This document shows, piece after piece, positions 50,226 through 62,508 of a stretch of DNA of 64,000 bases. The stretch's first letter is position 1. Each line of letters starts with the position of its first letter. The position numbers and the translations under genes are program-made. Origin of the DNA: Cololabis saira (lineage: Eukaryota > Chordata > Actinopteri > Beloniformes > Belonidae); NCBI RefSeq assembly GCF_033807715.1, contig NC_084599.1, forward strand, positions 32,774,160 through 32,838,159, given 5' to 3'. The notes below the pieces were generated by a model. It saw only the letters and a list, made by a program, of their open reading frames with translations, searched no databases and had not been told where the DNA came from.

Positions 50226-50957
50226 CCACATTTACACATTTACACATAGCCAGGTATTTAAAAAAACGGATATTTCCCCCTCTACGTTTTGAAAAATACC
50301 CTCGTTTACACAAACCCGCATAAATACGCTGTTAAGGGTGCTATGAGCAGCCAAACCTGCAGGGGGCAGTGTAACGAGAAGCATAAAGTTATGCTAGCCA
50401 ATCGGAATCCTGGAAAAAAACGTCAACAAATGACACGTGTGAAGCCTGAATAATATGGTTCCGCGTTAAATCGACGGCGTAGCTTACGTACGGTGCGCGT
50501 CGCCACGTACCCTACGCCGTAGGCTCTGCGTTGGTGTAACGCGGAACCATAAATCAGCCTTGACATCCAAGACGGAACGAGAGTCTTTCGTTTGGAGTGA
50601 CTGAGAGGTGGAGTTACTTTTAAGTGTGACTTTAGAATATAAAACAGGTTTAAAAAAAAAAAAAGAATATAAAACAGGTAAAATACAAGAAAATATTGAC
50701 GATGGCCAAACAAATTGTAAACACAGGTCGCACAAATGATGCTGGTGACGTTTCTGTTGCATAATGTGACGTTCAGAAGCCTAAATCTCTGTTTCCCTCT
50801 GTTTACAAGCAAACTTGAAAACTGAATTTTTGAAAATCTCCACTTTGGCCGGAGTTTTCAGAAATTATCGTTTTTGGTGACTTTGAGCTTTGTTTTCGTG
50901 TAAACGAACGGCCAAAACGCATGAAAACGCCACCGTTTTTGCTACGTGTAAACGGTT
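50226..50957. mobile_element. DNA-transposon-like element with (G)TTTACAC ends
   Basis: CCACATTTACAC at the left is mirrored by GTGTAAACGG at the right, and several further GTTTACAC copies sit near both ends (50313, 50892 region). The flanks CTTA and GTTA could be a 3-bp TTA duplication. No transposase was found. The direct duplication AGAATATAAAACAGGT lies at 50634 and 50666. It contains a nested MITE at 50455-50550. Confidence 0.5.
50455..50550. mobile_element. 96-bp MITE nested in the element above
   Basis: It has perfect 14-bp inverted ends (ATGGTTCCGCGTTA and TAACGCGGAACCAT) and a GC-rich interior rich in CTACGCCGT and its inverse. A/T-only flanks prevent a firm target duplication call. 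I recall this terminal type from small fish DNA elements. Confidence 0.75.
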
Positions 50958-51154
50958 AATCTATCAACACATGTCTTCTCTTTGTCAGGGAACTATAACC
51001 ACCTGCAGATCTCTATTTTTACTCCTGAAAACATATTGCAATCGCTGTATCACGAAAGTGGGTACGCAAAGTGGGTAAGCTTTGCTGTATGGAGGACCTC
51101 AAAGGTGGCACTCCTTGGAAGATGGAGGAGGATTGACTGACTCCATTCCTCTAA

Positions 51155-51420
51155 AACCATCCATCCATCCTTCCATCCATTTTCTATATCCACACTGACA
51201 GACAACCAGACACACTCACACCTACGGGCAATTTTCAATCACCAATTAACCTACTATGCATGTTTTTGGACTGTGGGAGGAAGCCGGAGTACCCGGAGGA
51301 AACCCACGCAAGCACGGGAAGAACATGCAAACTCCACACAGAAAGACTCCCGCCGGGCCCGGAAGTCGAACTAGGTAAACCTTCTTGTGGGGAAACAGTG
51401 CTAACCAGGATAACCACTGT
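51155..51420 (-). mobile_element. SINE copy with partial tRNA-like head
   Basis: The minus-strand reading contains the B box GTTCGACTTCC (51371-51361), the AGTTTGCATGTTCTTCCCGT block, the CCTCCCACAGTCCAAAAACA block and a GGATGG tail (51155-51175). The 3' block is shorter than in the 34-kb copy. No target duplication was found. Confidence 0.75.
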
Positions 51421-53839
51421 ACGTATTCACAATGAGGTGAATACGTTGAAAAGGAAACTGTGGTGTTTTGACCAAATCCACACAGACAATGATTAAATTG
51501 TATGGCATTTTTCTCAGGTTGGTAAAAGGGGTCTACTATGTCTCCTTTAAAGTTGTTATAACTTTTATTTTAACTGCTGTTTGGAAGTGTTTATTATGAA
51601 AAAACATCTATGGTGAGAAGTGGTGTGTATTTCTTCCCCATAACATGATCATACCAAGATTTATGGGAAACAATGTGGTGCAACACAATCTGGCCCACTT
51701 CTTGAAGGAATGCTCCAGAGATAAACAACCCTAGGTCTATTACACTATTACATGATGAGGAGTGTAAACTGTCATGAGGGACTTAAGCAACATTAATATG
51801 AATGATTTCGAAGAGAATGCAATGTGGACACTAATGTTAGCACAGGGAGGAAATGGAGCTATGTCAAAATAAATTGCTATTTCAAGCCTCTGGAAGACTC
51901 AAAATTGTCATTCTACTTAAGTGATAGTGTTAATATACTCCTTACAGACAAACTGACACCAGTTTGATTTTGTATCATGTACAAAAAAACGCATACAAAG
52001 GGTTATCTATACATGAATCGTCCTCCGTTCACTGCTCAAAACTCATAACAGTGTCAGTTCACATAGTTTTGGACCTTAACATCCAAGAAACACCTGGTAT
52101 TCTTGAAATCCTGGATTTTTCCTTTGACATTTGAAAATAGATATTTAAAACCTTCTTCTTCCTCCTCATCTGTTTGGGTATGGAATTGCACCCACCCATA
52201 TTCTGATTATCACTCTTGGACAAAGGATGGCCTATGTTTGGTGGATAAAATTAACACATATTCATTGGTGACATACTATCTGTCTACTTGGTATCTTGCA
52301 CCGAGGCTCTAATGCGTGTATAATGCCACCAAAGCCTCTTAACCACATTGTAGGGTCCCAAATTGGGCAGTAAATGTTGTAAATGCAGCATTTATATATA
52401 CCCCCACCCCCCTCCAGTTGTTGTTCTGGTGAAAATGAAGAGCTTGTACAGTAACAAAAAAAAAAGCAACATGTTTCTGTAAATGCAATAAATAGTTGAA
52501 ACACAAGCAGGTTGCAGCGCTCCCCAGACCTTTACCATTCTTTTTGTGTTTTTGGATGCACTGTGCTGTGCAAACACCATATGCTTTGACTCCTTTACAA
52601 CCAAAGGAAGAAAAAAAAAGATAGTCATGCTGGAAGCCAATGTAATGAAGCAAATAGCACTGCTGTCATGTGGGTGGCCCAGGAGGAATATGACCCTGAC
52701 CTATTTTTATTTTTTTTCATTAGATGTAGAAATCAACACATATGTTGTTGGAGTTTGAGCTGCCAACAAGTGGAAATTGAGGAAAGCATATTCAAGGCTA
52801 GATGTGTTACATCTTGTAGCCCAGAGCTTCAGCTCCCTGAGTGAAATCACTCAACTACCATTCTTGCATATTATTTTCCCAAATTGTTTTTAATGCCAGG
52901 CCAAAGCAGTGTGTGTGATGTTTTGACATTAACTCTGAAAAGAAACCTATGTCCCTGTAATACAAATTAGGATACACAGAGCACTTTTATTCTACACTGT
53001 GTGAGATTTTCATTTGTGGAGTTTTACCCACAGAGATGTGCTAACAATGTCAGTGTGCTGCGGCTGCGGAGAGGGAGTTGTTTTCCCACCTGTCTCCTTT
53101 CTTTAAGGCATTCAGTCTAGGTTTAGAGGTTGACAAACAGCATCCTCACAAAGCTTCACTTGACCTATTTTAATCGCTTCTTGTTGGGCTTAGGCACCAT
53201 GTTGCCAGCACATGGTGGTCTAAGCTGACCCCTATCTTAACGCACAGGAGGGACTCAGAAGAAGAAAGGACCCGATCCCCCCTCTTGCAGCCTAAGTCCC
53301 TACGCTTAATCCCCTAGAGAGGTTGTTTGTGAGCTGTATCACAACAAGCGTACAGCAAAACCCCCTGTGAAGAAACCTATGTGCAAAGTGTTGCCAGCGC
53401 TTCAATGCACCCCCACCTCCCGTTTCTCAGATTCTCAGGTTTTTATTCTTCACCATCAGCTTAGGCAACAACCTGATCTCCTCCTTCTTCTACTTATTAT
53501 ATCAGAAATACAAGGTCAATGACACAAAACGTAAAGGATATTATTTGTGCAGATGGATATAAACTTTTCTTGTGATGATTTTTATCATTTGCAAATGAGC
53601 TGGGACTTTTTTATCATGATGCAGAAGAATAAGGAGAAAGGTTTATGGGCAGTTACAATGTTTTTAGGTACTGGCCAAAAGGATGAGCTACTAGATGACA
53701 GTTCATCACCAGCTCATCAGCAAGTGTGCAGACCTCTATTAAAACGGATGTTGTGGCATTTTCCTGCTCAAGACTGTAATCCAATTCAAACATTTATAAA
53801 ATGGATTGATTAAGTTAAAACGGGTATTTGCCAGAATGT
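51421..53839. other. Unassigned non-coding sequence
   Basis: No gene recognised. 52800-53230 is of balanced complexity without coding structure. Confidence 0.35.
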
Positions 53840-54480
53840 GACAAAACAGAAATAGTAATGTTTGGAGCCACAAAAAGAAAGATTAAGAGTCAGCACTCAG
53901 CTTCAAGCAGTGAAGCTAAAACCCAATAGCCAAGCCAGAAATCTGGGAGTGGTTCTGGACTCGGACCTGAATTTTAACAGCCACATTAGTGCCACCTAAA
54001 GAACATATCTCTGATGTCTCAGCAGGACCTAGAAAGATTTGTCCAGGCTTTTATCCTCAGAAGACTGGACTGCTATAATGCTGTTCTCACTGGTCTCCCT
54101 AAAAACTCCATCACACAACTGCAGTTAGTTCAGAACGCCAGGAGAGTGGACCATAAAACTCAATTTCTTAGATCTTTACACTGGCTTCCTGTCGGTCATA
54201 GATGTTTAAATCCTGGGGTTGGTTTATAAATCTCTGAATGGTAATAACTGAAAAGAAGTTCCAAAAGGAGTCAAATATAAAAAGCTAGATCTGAGTATCC
54301 ACTAACTGAACAAATGTAACAAGCAGTCTACTAGCAGAACTATTCAGTTACTTAATCAAGTTTATAAGACTGACATAACAATCAAAACACTTCAGCAACA
54401 GCTATTTTTAAGAATCAGATGGTGTTTTCCTGCAAAATGCATTAAATAAAAAAGTGCAACAACTGAGAAGCAGCTCTAAG
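53840..54480 (+). pseudogene. LINE reverse-transcriptase C-terminal relic (L2 type)
   Basis: Translated pieces in order are KERLRVSTQLQAVKLKPNSQ, ARNLGVVLDSDLNFNSH, MSQQDLERFVQAFILRRLDC (from 54014), YNAVLTGLPKNSITQLQLVQ and LRSLHWLPVGHR. This is the RT thumb and C-terminal region common in fish L2-type LINEs. Frameshifts and internal deletions are present. It is not active. Confidence 0.78.
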
Positions 54481-55890
54481 AAGACTCAAAAGTATGGATC
54501 TTTATCAGAGGGCTTCACCTTCAGCTGAGGCAAAGACCTGCGAGGCCCTGAAAACCGGTCCGTGACGCACTCTTGGGCCCTGACCCACCAGTTGAGAATC
54601 ACTGCTACCGCAAGTTAACCCTGAGGTTAGACCGAGGGAAGCACATCTTACCTTTGAAAGATGTTTTATTCGAACAAACAGCTTCTGGAACAATGTGTGT
54701 CGGACAGCCGAGACCAGGGTGTGAATATTTTTAAATGATGCAGAGCACCATGTTTGGTGTGAACCGAATACAGAATATCAGCATAAACACTTCTAATCAC
54801 GTTTATTCTTCTTCCGCGGTTGGATTTACCTAACTGTTAGACCTGTAAAACCAGATGATTTTGTTTTTCTTCCATGACAATTGTACTGAGGGAGGGTGCA
54901 CTGTGCTTACATCACATTATGAAGTCCTGAAGTTGCTGCACGTGAACTTCATGGGATGTGATGTCATAGGAGTCTACATAAATGTATCTGGTAAAAAAAA
55001 TGGGCATCCTGGTTTCAATATTGTTTGCAATAAATAATAATGGCTTATCGTTTATTGTTATTTGGATTACTGGTATGAAAGGAAATGTTGAAAAAATTAA
55101 ATTAGATGAAGCTGACTGATAGCTAAAATGACTTGGTATTAGTTTAAAGTGTGAACGATTTGACTTTTATTTCATTTTATTTTACAGTTAAAGCCTTGAA
55201 CCAACTATTCTGCTCACTCTGAAGTGACACTTGAACTTGAAATACCTGAACTGTAATAATAATTATGATATGTTCCATAGGTGGTGTCCTATTTTCGTGT
55301 TATGTGTAAAAGCATTTGTGTTCTAGTTTACTTCTGTGCCCCGCACCCCATTCTGTTTACTGCTTGGACAGAAGGATTAAACCGGATCTGAATTTTCCAT
55401 CTTCACCCTCTTGCTCTTAATTCCGTTTAAATGCTTCTTTGAACACAAGCCAGGTCATCCCTGCAGCCGACTTTCCATCTCTCTTTATTAACACTGCTGG
55501 AGCTTTCCAGTTAAATCCCCGCTGAGTAGCAAATAATTGGAGGTCCCTGGTGTTTTTGTGCGTGTAGGCACACATCGCACGCCCATGACTTCTGATCTCT
55601 GCTGCATGTTCACCCCGTGCTCCTTCTTGTACTAGAACACAGCAATGTGGAAGATTTTTGTCTGCGAAATTGTGTGTAGACTCTGGTTTTCAAGTCACAT
55701 GGGGGAAAGATTTTGAGCTCTGATCCAGCATCCATGTATTTCTTAATTGGTCTCAGTAGGTTTTTGATAATATCTCTGTGATGAGGATGTTCTGCCAGAA
55801 GGGTGAAAAGGTTAAAATAATTCTCTGGCAAATTCTGGCATTGTCAATTTTTTATTTTTAAAAGCGCTAATGAGCATTTTCTTTTTTTTT
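54481..55890. other. Unassigned sequence
   Basis: Nothing recognised. Confidence 0.4.
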
Positions 55891-55914
55891 GGGGGGGGGG
55901 GGGGGGGGGGGGGG
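55891..55914. repeat. (G)24 homopolymer
   Basis: An uninterrupted run of 24 G, preceded by T9. It is a strong G-quadruplex former, and its length is hard to sequence accurately. Confidence 0.9.
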
Positions 55915-57279
55915 TGTATCAGTATCAAGGTTTTCCAACAATATCTACCTTCAGAAAGTGGACAAATACAACCCAAATTTCAGTGTGGCATTACACACCT
56001 ATTAGGATGGAAACAGTTTGATTTTCATACATGGAAATTTGACACAGTGCATCAAGACAATAATTGGAAATTACATTTATGATTTGCATTTAGATGAGCA
56101 GATTTTCCCACTCAGTCCTGGGGGAAATAATAGTGAAGGTGAAACAGAGTCAACACTGCTGAATGAGCAAGCTTCAGTACAACATAAATAAGCGCTCGCT
56201 CTTTTATACACACTATATTATACGGTCACAGGCTTACACAGAGACGGCATGATTATAACGGCTATTTTTGCATCTATAATTATTAAAATGGCTCATAGTC
56301 AAATTGTAACATAATGCGTTGCCTGTAGAATGAGATCAAAGTACTGCTAGTGTGATCTGTGCAGGCGATGCTGCAATTAAAATATTTGTTAAAGGGAAAG
56401 TCGGAGTCTCATAAAGACGTTCGACACATTACTGCAAACAGCAACGCAGCGGAAACGTCCGTAAGTCGTTCGATTCACCAAAACTCAATTTATTCAAATG
56501 GCCATTGGAATTGCACCCTGAATTGCTTCTTGAGAATTTTTAATCGGCATCTTGTATCCTCAGGATTAAGGCTGTTTAAGTCCTGTTGGACATGCCATGA
56601 GGATGTGCAAATCTATATCTCTTAATCCTGCTCACACTGTGAGAACTTTCGACCCATCGCTGCCTCCAGTCCTCTCCTCTGCTCTCCTTTCCTCTCACCT
56701 CCCCATCCACTCCTCTGTTAGTGCTTTTATGATCTCTCACCTCTCCTCGCCTAATGATCTAACCTTGCTTTTTACCGCTCCATGTACCGTCTCTTCATCC
56801 CCCTCTTTTGCCTCCCAAGGGAACGAATGAGTGAGAACGCAGGGGAAAAGGGCAGGCTGGGTTCACTCTTTCAGGCTTCTTCGTATCCTTTCACCTTCAC
56901 CTTTCTGTCTTCCTCATTGCTCACTCTTTCTCTCCATCCTCGTACTTATCAAACGTTTATATTTTTGGTTGCAGCTCTCCTTTTCCGCATACTTCCATCT
57001 ACATCCGCCAACTAGTCCGGTCCGAATAACAATGCCTCACTCTTTCCCCTTATGTCCAGACTGGAATCAAATGGAAGAAGTTGTGCTGGAAGAATACTGA
57101 TGGCAGCAGAGGAAGAGAGCTGCTCAAGTCACACCGAGGCACCTGGCAGATGGACAATGGGGAAAAGGAAGACAGTGTGTTCTTAATTCAAACAGTCAAG
57201 AGCCCGAGTGTGAAATCGGCACTCCAAAGACAGAAGACAAAATAAAACCAGCTCTCTCCCATTCCAACATGTTTTTTTT
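55915..57279. other. Unassigned sequence
   Basis: Strongly T/C-rich in 56640-57000. No gene recognised. Confidence 0.4.
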
Positions 57280-57700
57280 TTCAGTTCACATACTTTAATA
57301 CATCAAATAAATATGCAAATTATTTGCTGTGCAGAAATTGTTTTTAGGCCATCAATTAAAATCCCCAAAATGCAGGATTTTACCTTAAAGGCAACCTACG
57401 TTTTGCACCGCAGTGCGATCGCTTCTGATTAAACTGTCTTAGTCAAACTCAGCGCTCAGCCCAGGGTGGGGTGGAGTAAAAAGCCCGATTAGCTGTTAAC
57501 AAAGCTTCCCCGATATGAAACCATGCCTGCATTTGCTGCTAAAGCCAGTGGGAGATTATCCAAACTGCAAATACATGGGCGACTGAGATGCCCTTTGTAC
57601 CATACAACAGAGGGCATTTCATGGGCAGGGAGCTGATCCCCTTACTGGTGTGCAGCTGAGGCAGTGTAATCCCAAATTATTTAACCAGATTACTAGAGCA
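57280..57700. other. Candidate conserved non-coding element
   Basis: Evenly complex sequence with a perfect POU octamer ATGCAAAT (57313-57320), a neighbouring ATTTGC, and CATCAATTAAAATC. No coding frame is present. Based on appearance only. Confidence 0.2.
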
Positions 57701-59406
57701 TGAGAAAAATTCTGCCTTTGAATTATGTATGGCTGGGTTTATGTGCTAAGATATGAGTTCCAGTGGTATCATTGTGCTCCTGTATTGCCAGATTCTTTCC
57801 TGCGCTGGAAGATGTCTTGCAAATATTGTCTGGATACAAGTGAATTAAAATAAAGCACATCTATAGAAATGATTTCTGATTTAACTCTGCATGGGGTCCT
57901 GCTGCCATTGAAAGCAGACTGGGCTGGGAAAAAAATAAATAAAAAGCACAGACATACTGTACATCTAATTTTGGTATAATTTGGATTCTTTGAGTTGCAG
58001 CTTGTGGAAAATTGAGGGAAGACTGTAAAAACATGATGGCCATCTACAATGCCCTTTTACTTTCCTTTTTTGTGCTCCCTGTGTAGTCTTTTGTGCTGCA
58101 CACTCAAGAGCTTTCACAAAGAATCTGAATATGCAGCGGTTTCTAACAGTCTCTTATAGTAGTGTGTTTTCTACTTGTCCACCTATGGCTTTCACCCTTT
58201 GCGTGCCCCCTTCGTGACTTTGGATTCGGTCTTGTACTTTGAGTTGACTTCAGGACCAAAATCCTTTGTCGTCAGTACTTTGAGTGCTTACATCTGGGTC
58301 TTGGTCCGAGGTTCTCAGTAACTCAACAAAAGAGTCACAGCCACCATTCATGCATGTACGGAAGCTGGAAGCCTTTTAACATCCTCTTGCAGTGTTCCCA
58401 TCTCATTGATGTACAAGTGGTTTATGATGCTAGATATTCGGTGGAAATGATAAAGTTGTAAGAGAAGTTGCAGCAGCTGACGAGGATAGTTGGTTTATTT
58501 TACTTAATTTTATTCCATTTTATTTTATTTGTGTTGTTAGACATTCATGTGCCTGTGCCCACGTAAACCCGTCCAAGCTGTTTGGCAACTTAAGGCACGA
58601 TTGGACCGAACCCAGAGAAATCCTACTTGCCAAGTGAACATTTTTACGCTCAAAGGAATACAACTGAAGTGTTTTATTTGTTCATAGAAATAACAGCTAC
58701 TCCGAACAAGAGGACATACTTGCAGAAGCACAATTACTCATGCCTGGACAGCCCCGACGGCCAAATCCTTACTCGATGATGTGGCAGCTGTTTCGAAAGT
58801 TGGCATCATTCTGGCTCAGACATTCTCTTTGTTTTTACTATATGTGTTTAATAGTAAATTCCCTCTCTTTTCTCTGCTCTGCATGTGCATCCAGCTACCA
58901 ACATCCCAGCGTTGGATTGAAATGCCACCGCTGACAGCCCCAGCTGTGGCCTGGCTGAGAGCACGTTCTCATTCAGGCAGAAAAACACGTCCTTTTTCAC
59001 TACCCTGCCATCACATGTTCAGTGTGTCCAAGAAAGAAACCACATGTTTGGTGGGGGGTTGACAGTGGGAATCCATCATAAAACTCAAGACGTGCAAAGT
59101 AAATGCAAATTTGTTGATGCACACTCAAACTGCGCTTTCAAAGGGTGGGACTTGAACAGCTGAGGAGGGTCATAAGATATCGTCAAAAGCTCTAAAGCTG
59201 CCTTTCAAATGTTCTTTCACTATAATCTTGAAATAATGCATTGGAAAGTACGTAACTGATTTCGTAGAAAATATTGAATAGATGTATTAAAATGAGAAAA
59301 CATTTAGTAATCAGCAATGAGTTCTTTTTAATAGATTACATTAGACATTCAGCTTCCTGACTCTGCCATCCTCCTGATGCCATTTTGCCTGATGATGCAG
59401 CGATAC

Positions 59407-59411
<5 letters not shown>
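57701..59411. other. Unassigned sequence
   Basis: Nothing recognised. Confidence 0.4.
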
Positions 59412-59497
<86 letters not shown>

Positions 59498-59509
59498 TCT
59501 CTCTCTCTC
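59412..59509. repeat. (CT)n microsatellite
   Basis: Perfect to about 59490, then with TTTCTC interruptions. A pure pyrimidine strand of about 98 nt. Confidence 0.97.
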
Positions 59510-59625
59510 CCTGCAGCAGGCACCAGGCCAGTTATCGACCAAACAGACCTCTCTCATGGTTTTTGGGTCACAAGCTGTGGCAGGAAAGCAGATGACTCTC
59601 CTGTCTCACATCCACTGCTGTGTCG

Positions 59626-59831
<206 letters not shown>

Positions 59832-59834
<3 letters not shown>

Positions 59835-60110
59835 CGGGAAAGACAGAAGAGTTGCTGACCACCGGCTTTGTTGCCTTCCCCTGACAGCACAATCTGTCTC
59901 AGGCCGGAGAGTGTCTATGGATGAGAAAAAGAGGCAGGGAGAGCGGCAGACAGATGAGGCGAGAAGGGAGGGAGAAAGAGATGATGAGGGAAGAGGAAAA
60001 ATGAGATCAGAAAAAATGCAGAGATGGAGATTAGAGCACAGAGGAGGAGACGGCAAGCCTGGTGAGCATGGCCTAGGAAAGGGAGAGAGATAAAGAAACC
60101 GAAAAGGAAA
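59832..60110. other. Purine-rich stretch
   Basis: The plus strand is dominated by A and G (GAGAAAAAGAGGCAGGGAGA and similar) over about 200 bp. No gene recognised. Confidence 0.5.
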
Positions 60111-60806
<696 letters not shown>

Positions 60807-60827
60807 CCGTTCAGGAAATTAATATTT

Positions 60828-61218
60828 GAATATATTGAATGAAACCCCGAATATATTGAATGAACCTTGAATATATTGAATGAACCTTGAATATATTGAA
60901 TGAAACCCCGAATATATTGAATGAACCTTGAATATATTGAATGAACCTTGAATATATTGAATGAAACCCCGAATATATTGAATGAACCTTGAATATATTG
61001 AATGAAACTCCGAATATATTGAATGAAACCCCGAATATATTGAATGAACCTTGAATATATTGAATGAAACCCCGAATATATTGAATGAACCTTGAATATA
61101 TTGAATGAAACCCCGAATATATTGAATGAACCTTGAATATATTGAATCAACTTTGATATATATTGAATCAACTTTGATATATATTGAATCAACTTTGATA
61201 TATATTGACTCAACTTTG
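60828..61218. repeat. 20/21-bp minisatellite with higher-order pattern
   Basis: Units are A (GAATATATTGAATGAACCTT, 20 bp) and B (GAATATATTGAATGAAACCC plus C, 21 bp). Read left to right the order is B A A, B A A, B A, B', B A, B A, B A. Four copies of a third type C (TATTGAATCAACTTTGATATA-like) then run to about 61218. No stop codon falls in the minus-strand frames, which yields a false 227-codon frame. Confidence 0.95.
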
Positions 61219-61477
61219 ACTGACGTCATCATTAACGCCATCTTGGACATCATATTTGCTGCTGCTGCAAATATGAGCCAGTCAGCTCCAATCTAGCCAC
61301 AGAAACCAGAGAAAAAAATATCAGTATCATGTTATAACATGAAACGTTTATTGTTAGAACAATAAACGTTTCACGTTTATGTACTATTAATCACGTGATA
61401 GTGTGTTGTGGCTGGAGTCGGGCCGGGCTGAGTCTCATGTGTTCCGGTTGTGAACTGGCATCACCACGACCCAAAAC
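61219..61477 (+). promoter_or_regulatory. Promoter-like region upstream of the two-exon frame
   Basis: In order: a perfect CRE TGACGTCA (61221-61228), a YY1-like CCATCTTGG (61238-61246), a perfect palindrome (61340-61373), and an E-box inside TCACGTGA (61391-61398). ATG 61478 follows. CRE, YY1 and E-box sites near a start are common in TATA-less vertebrate promoters. Activity is inferred, not shown. Confidence 0.4.
61340..61373. repeat. Perfect inverted repeat, 16-bp arms, AG loop
   Basis: TGAAACGTTTATTGTT, then AG, then its exact reverse complement. Each arm contains AACGTT. No mismatch is present. Confidence 0.95.
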
Positions 61478-62101
61478 ATGGATAAAGTTACTCCACTGTT
61501 GAGCTTTCTACGAAATCGCGGTGTACCAGAAGAGTTCCTCTCACGCATGGAACAAGAACATGTAAGTGTATAAAACTTCTTGTGAAAACTTTATTTCACT
61601 GCTGTCAAGGCTCAGTCATGCAGCTAGTATAACCTAGTTAACTTAGTCAGCCAGCCAGGGTTACCGGGTAACACCGGTACTATGCACAGTTTTGCATCCC
61701 TGCCCCGAATTACCATGTCATTTCTATCAAACTTTGATTTTAAAGTGTCATTACTGAGTGTTAAGGGGTTGAGTTGCCGCGCGATGACGCAATTCTAGCA
61801 GGGATGCAAAACTCGGCATAACACCGGTGCAGTTACAACAATTACCAGGAGAAAGAGATGCTGGTTCTTCAGGTCCTCTGTATGGACCGAACTGAACCTA
61901 CATTCAACCAGAATGACCGAATTTATACAAGAAACCACATTTACTAACATTACAACAAAATCAAGTTATTGGGCTACTTATAAACTGTTTATCCCATACA
62001 TACACTCCAACATCTGCCAAGTAATCTGTATTACATCTACATCTGTATTACAAAGTGCACAGATTTAAGCTTCAGGCCCCAGTATAGTTGTTAAAGGTAG
62101 C

Positions 62102-62168
<67 letters not shown>

Positions 62169-62508
62169 ATAAGAGAACATATCTGCATGTATCATATTGA
62201 CTCATAACAGGAAGCATTACATTAATCTTTGTTCTTACTGGTATTTTCTTCTACAGGAAGAGCTGCAGCAAGGTGCACATTTGTGGAATACCCACATTAT
62301 CCGTAACAGCAGAAATGCAGTAGCTCCAAATGGACGTCCAATTCTTATGTACACCATCCCTCGTCTATTTGGAGGACAAGATCACCTGAAAGAGTTCTCT
62401 CGGGAAGCAGTGGAGGCTTGTAAACAAGAATGCCAACAAAGTTGTGATGAAACTGTATTCAGCTTGTGTTGCCTTATAATGGCAGAGAAATTCTTACACC
62501 CTTCCTGA
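61478..62508 (+). CDS. Two-exon frame with integrase-core-protein C-terminal tail
   Basis: Exon 1 runs from ATG 61478 to 61561 (28 codons; MDKVTPLLSFLRNRGVPEEF, then LSRMEQEH) and ends at a consensus GTAAGT donor. A 695-bp intron ends at TTCTTCTACAG (62256). Exon 2 (62257-62508, 83 codons plus TGA) is in the same phase and open throughout. Exon 2 has LWNTHIIRNSRNAVAPNGRP, then ILMYTIPRLFGGQD and a cysteine-rich CDETVFSLCCLIMAEKF. I recall this pattern from the region after the DDE core in the integrase-core proteins found in many copies in fish. Exon 1 resembles the first helix of the SAM-like N-terminus of that group. The DDE core that should lie between is absent from the intron. AATAAA lies 186 bp past the stop. 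It is either an internally deleted mobile gene or a small surviving host gene. Confidence 0.5.
61681..61820. mobile_element. 140-bp MITE with 10-bp near-perfect TSD, in the intron
   Basis: 23-bp inverted ends, TATGCACAGTTTTGCATCCC and TATGCCGAGTTTTGCATCCC (each followed by TGC), differ at two places. Flanks are ACACCGGTAC (61671-61680) and ACACCGGTGC (61821-61830). A duplication of 9-10 bp fits Mutator-like elements best; Merlin (8-9 bp) or hAT (8 bp) are less likely. Confidence 0.82.
62105..62166. repeat. (GT)n microsatellite, in the intron
   Basis: About 31 perfect units, some 90 bp before the exon 2 acceptor. Confidence 0.97.
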
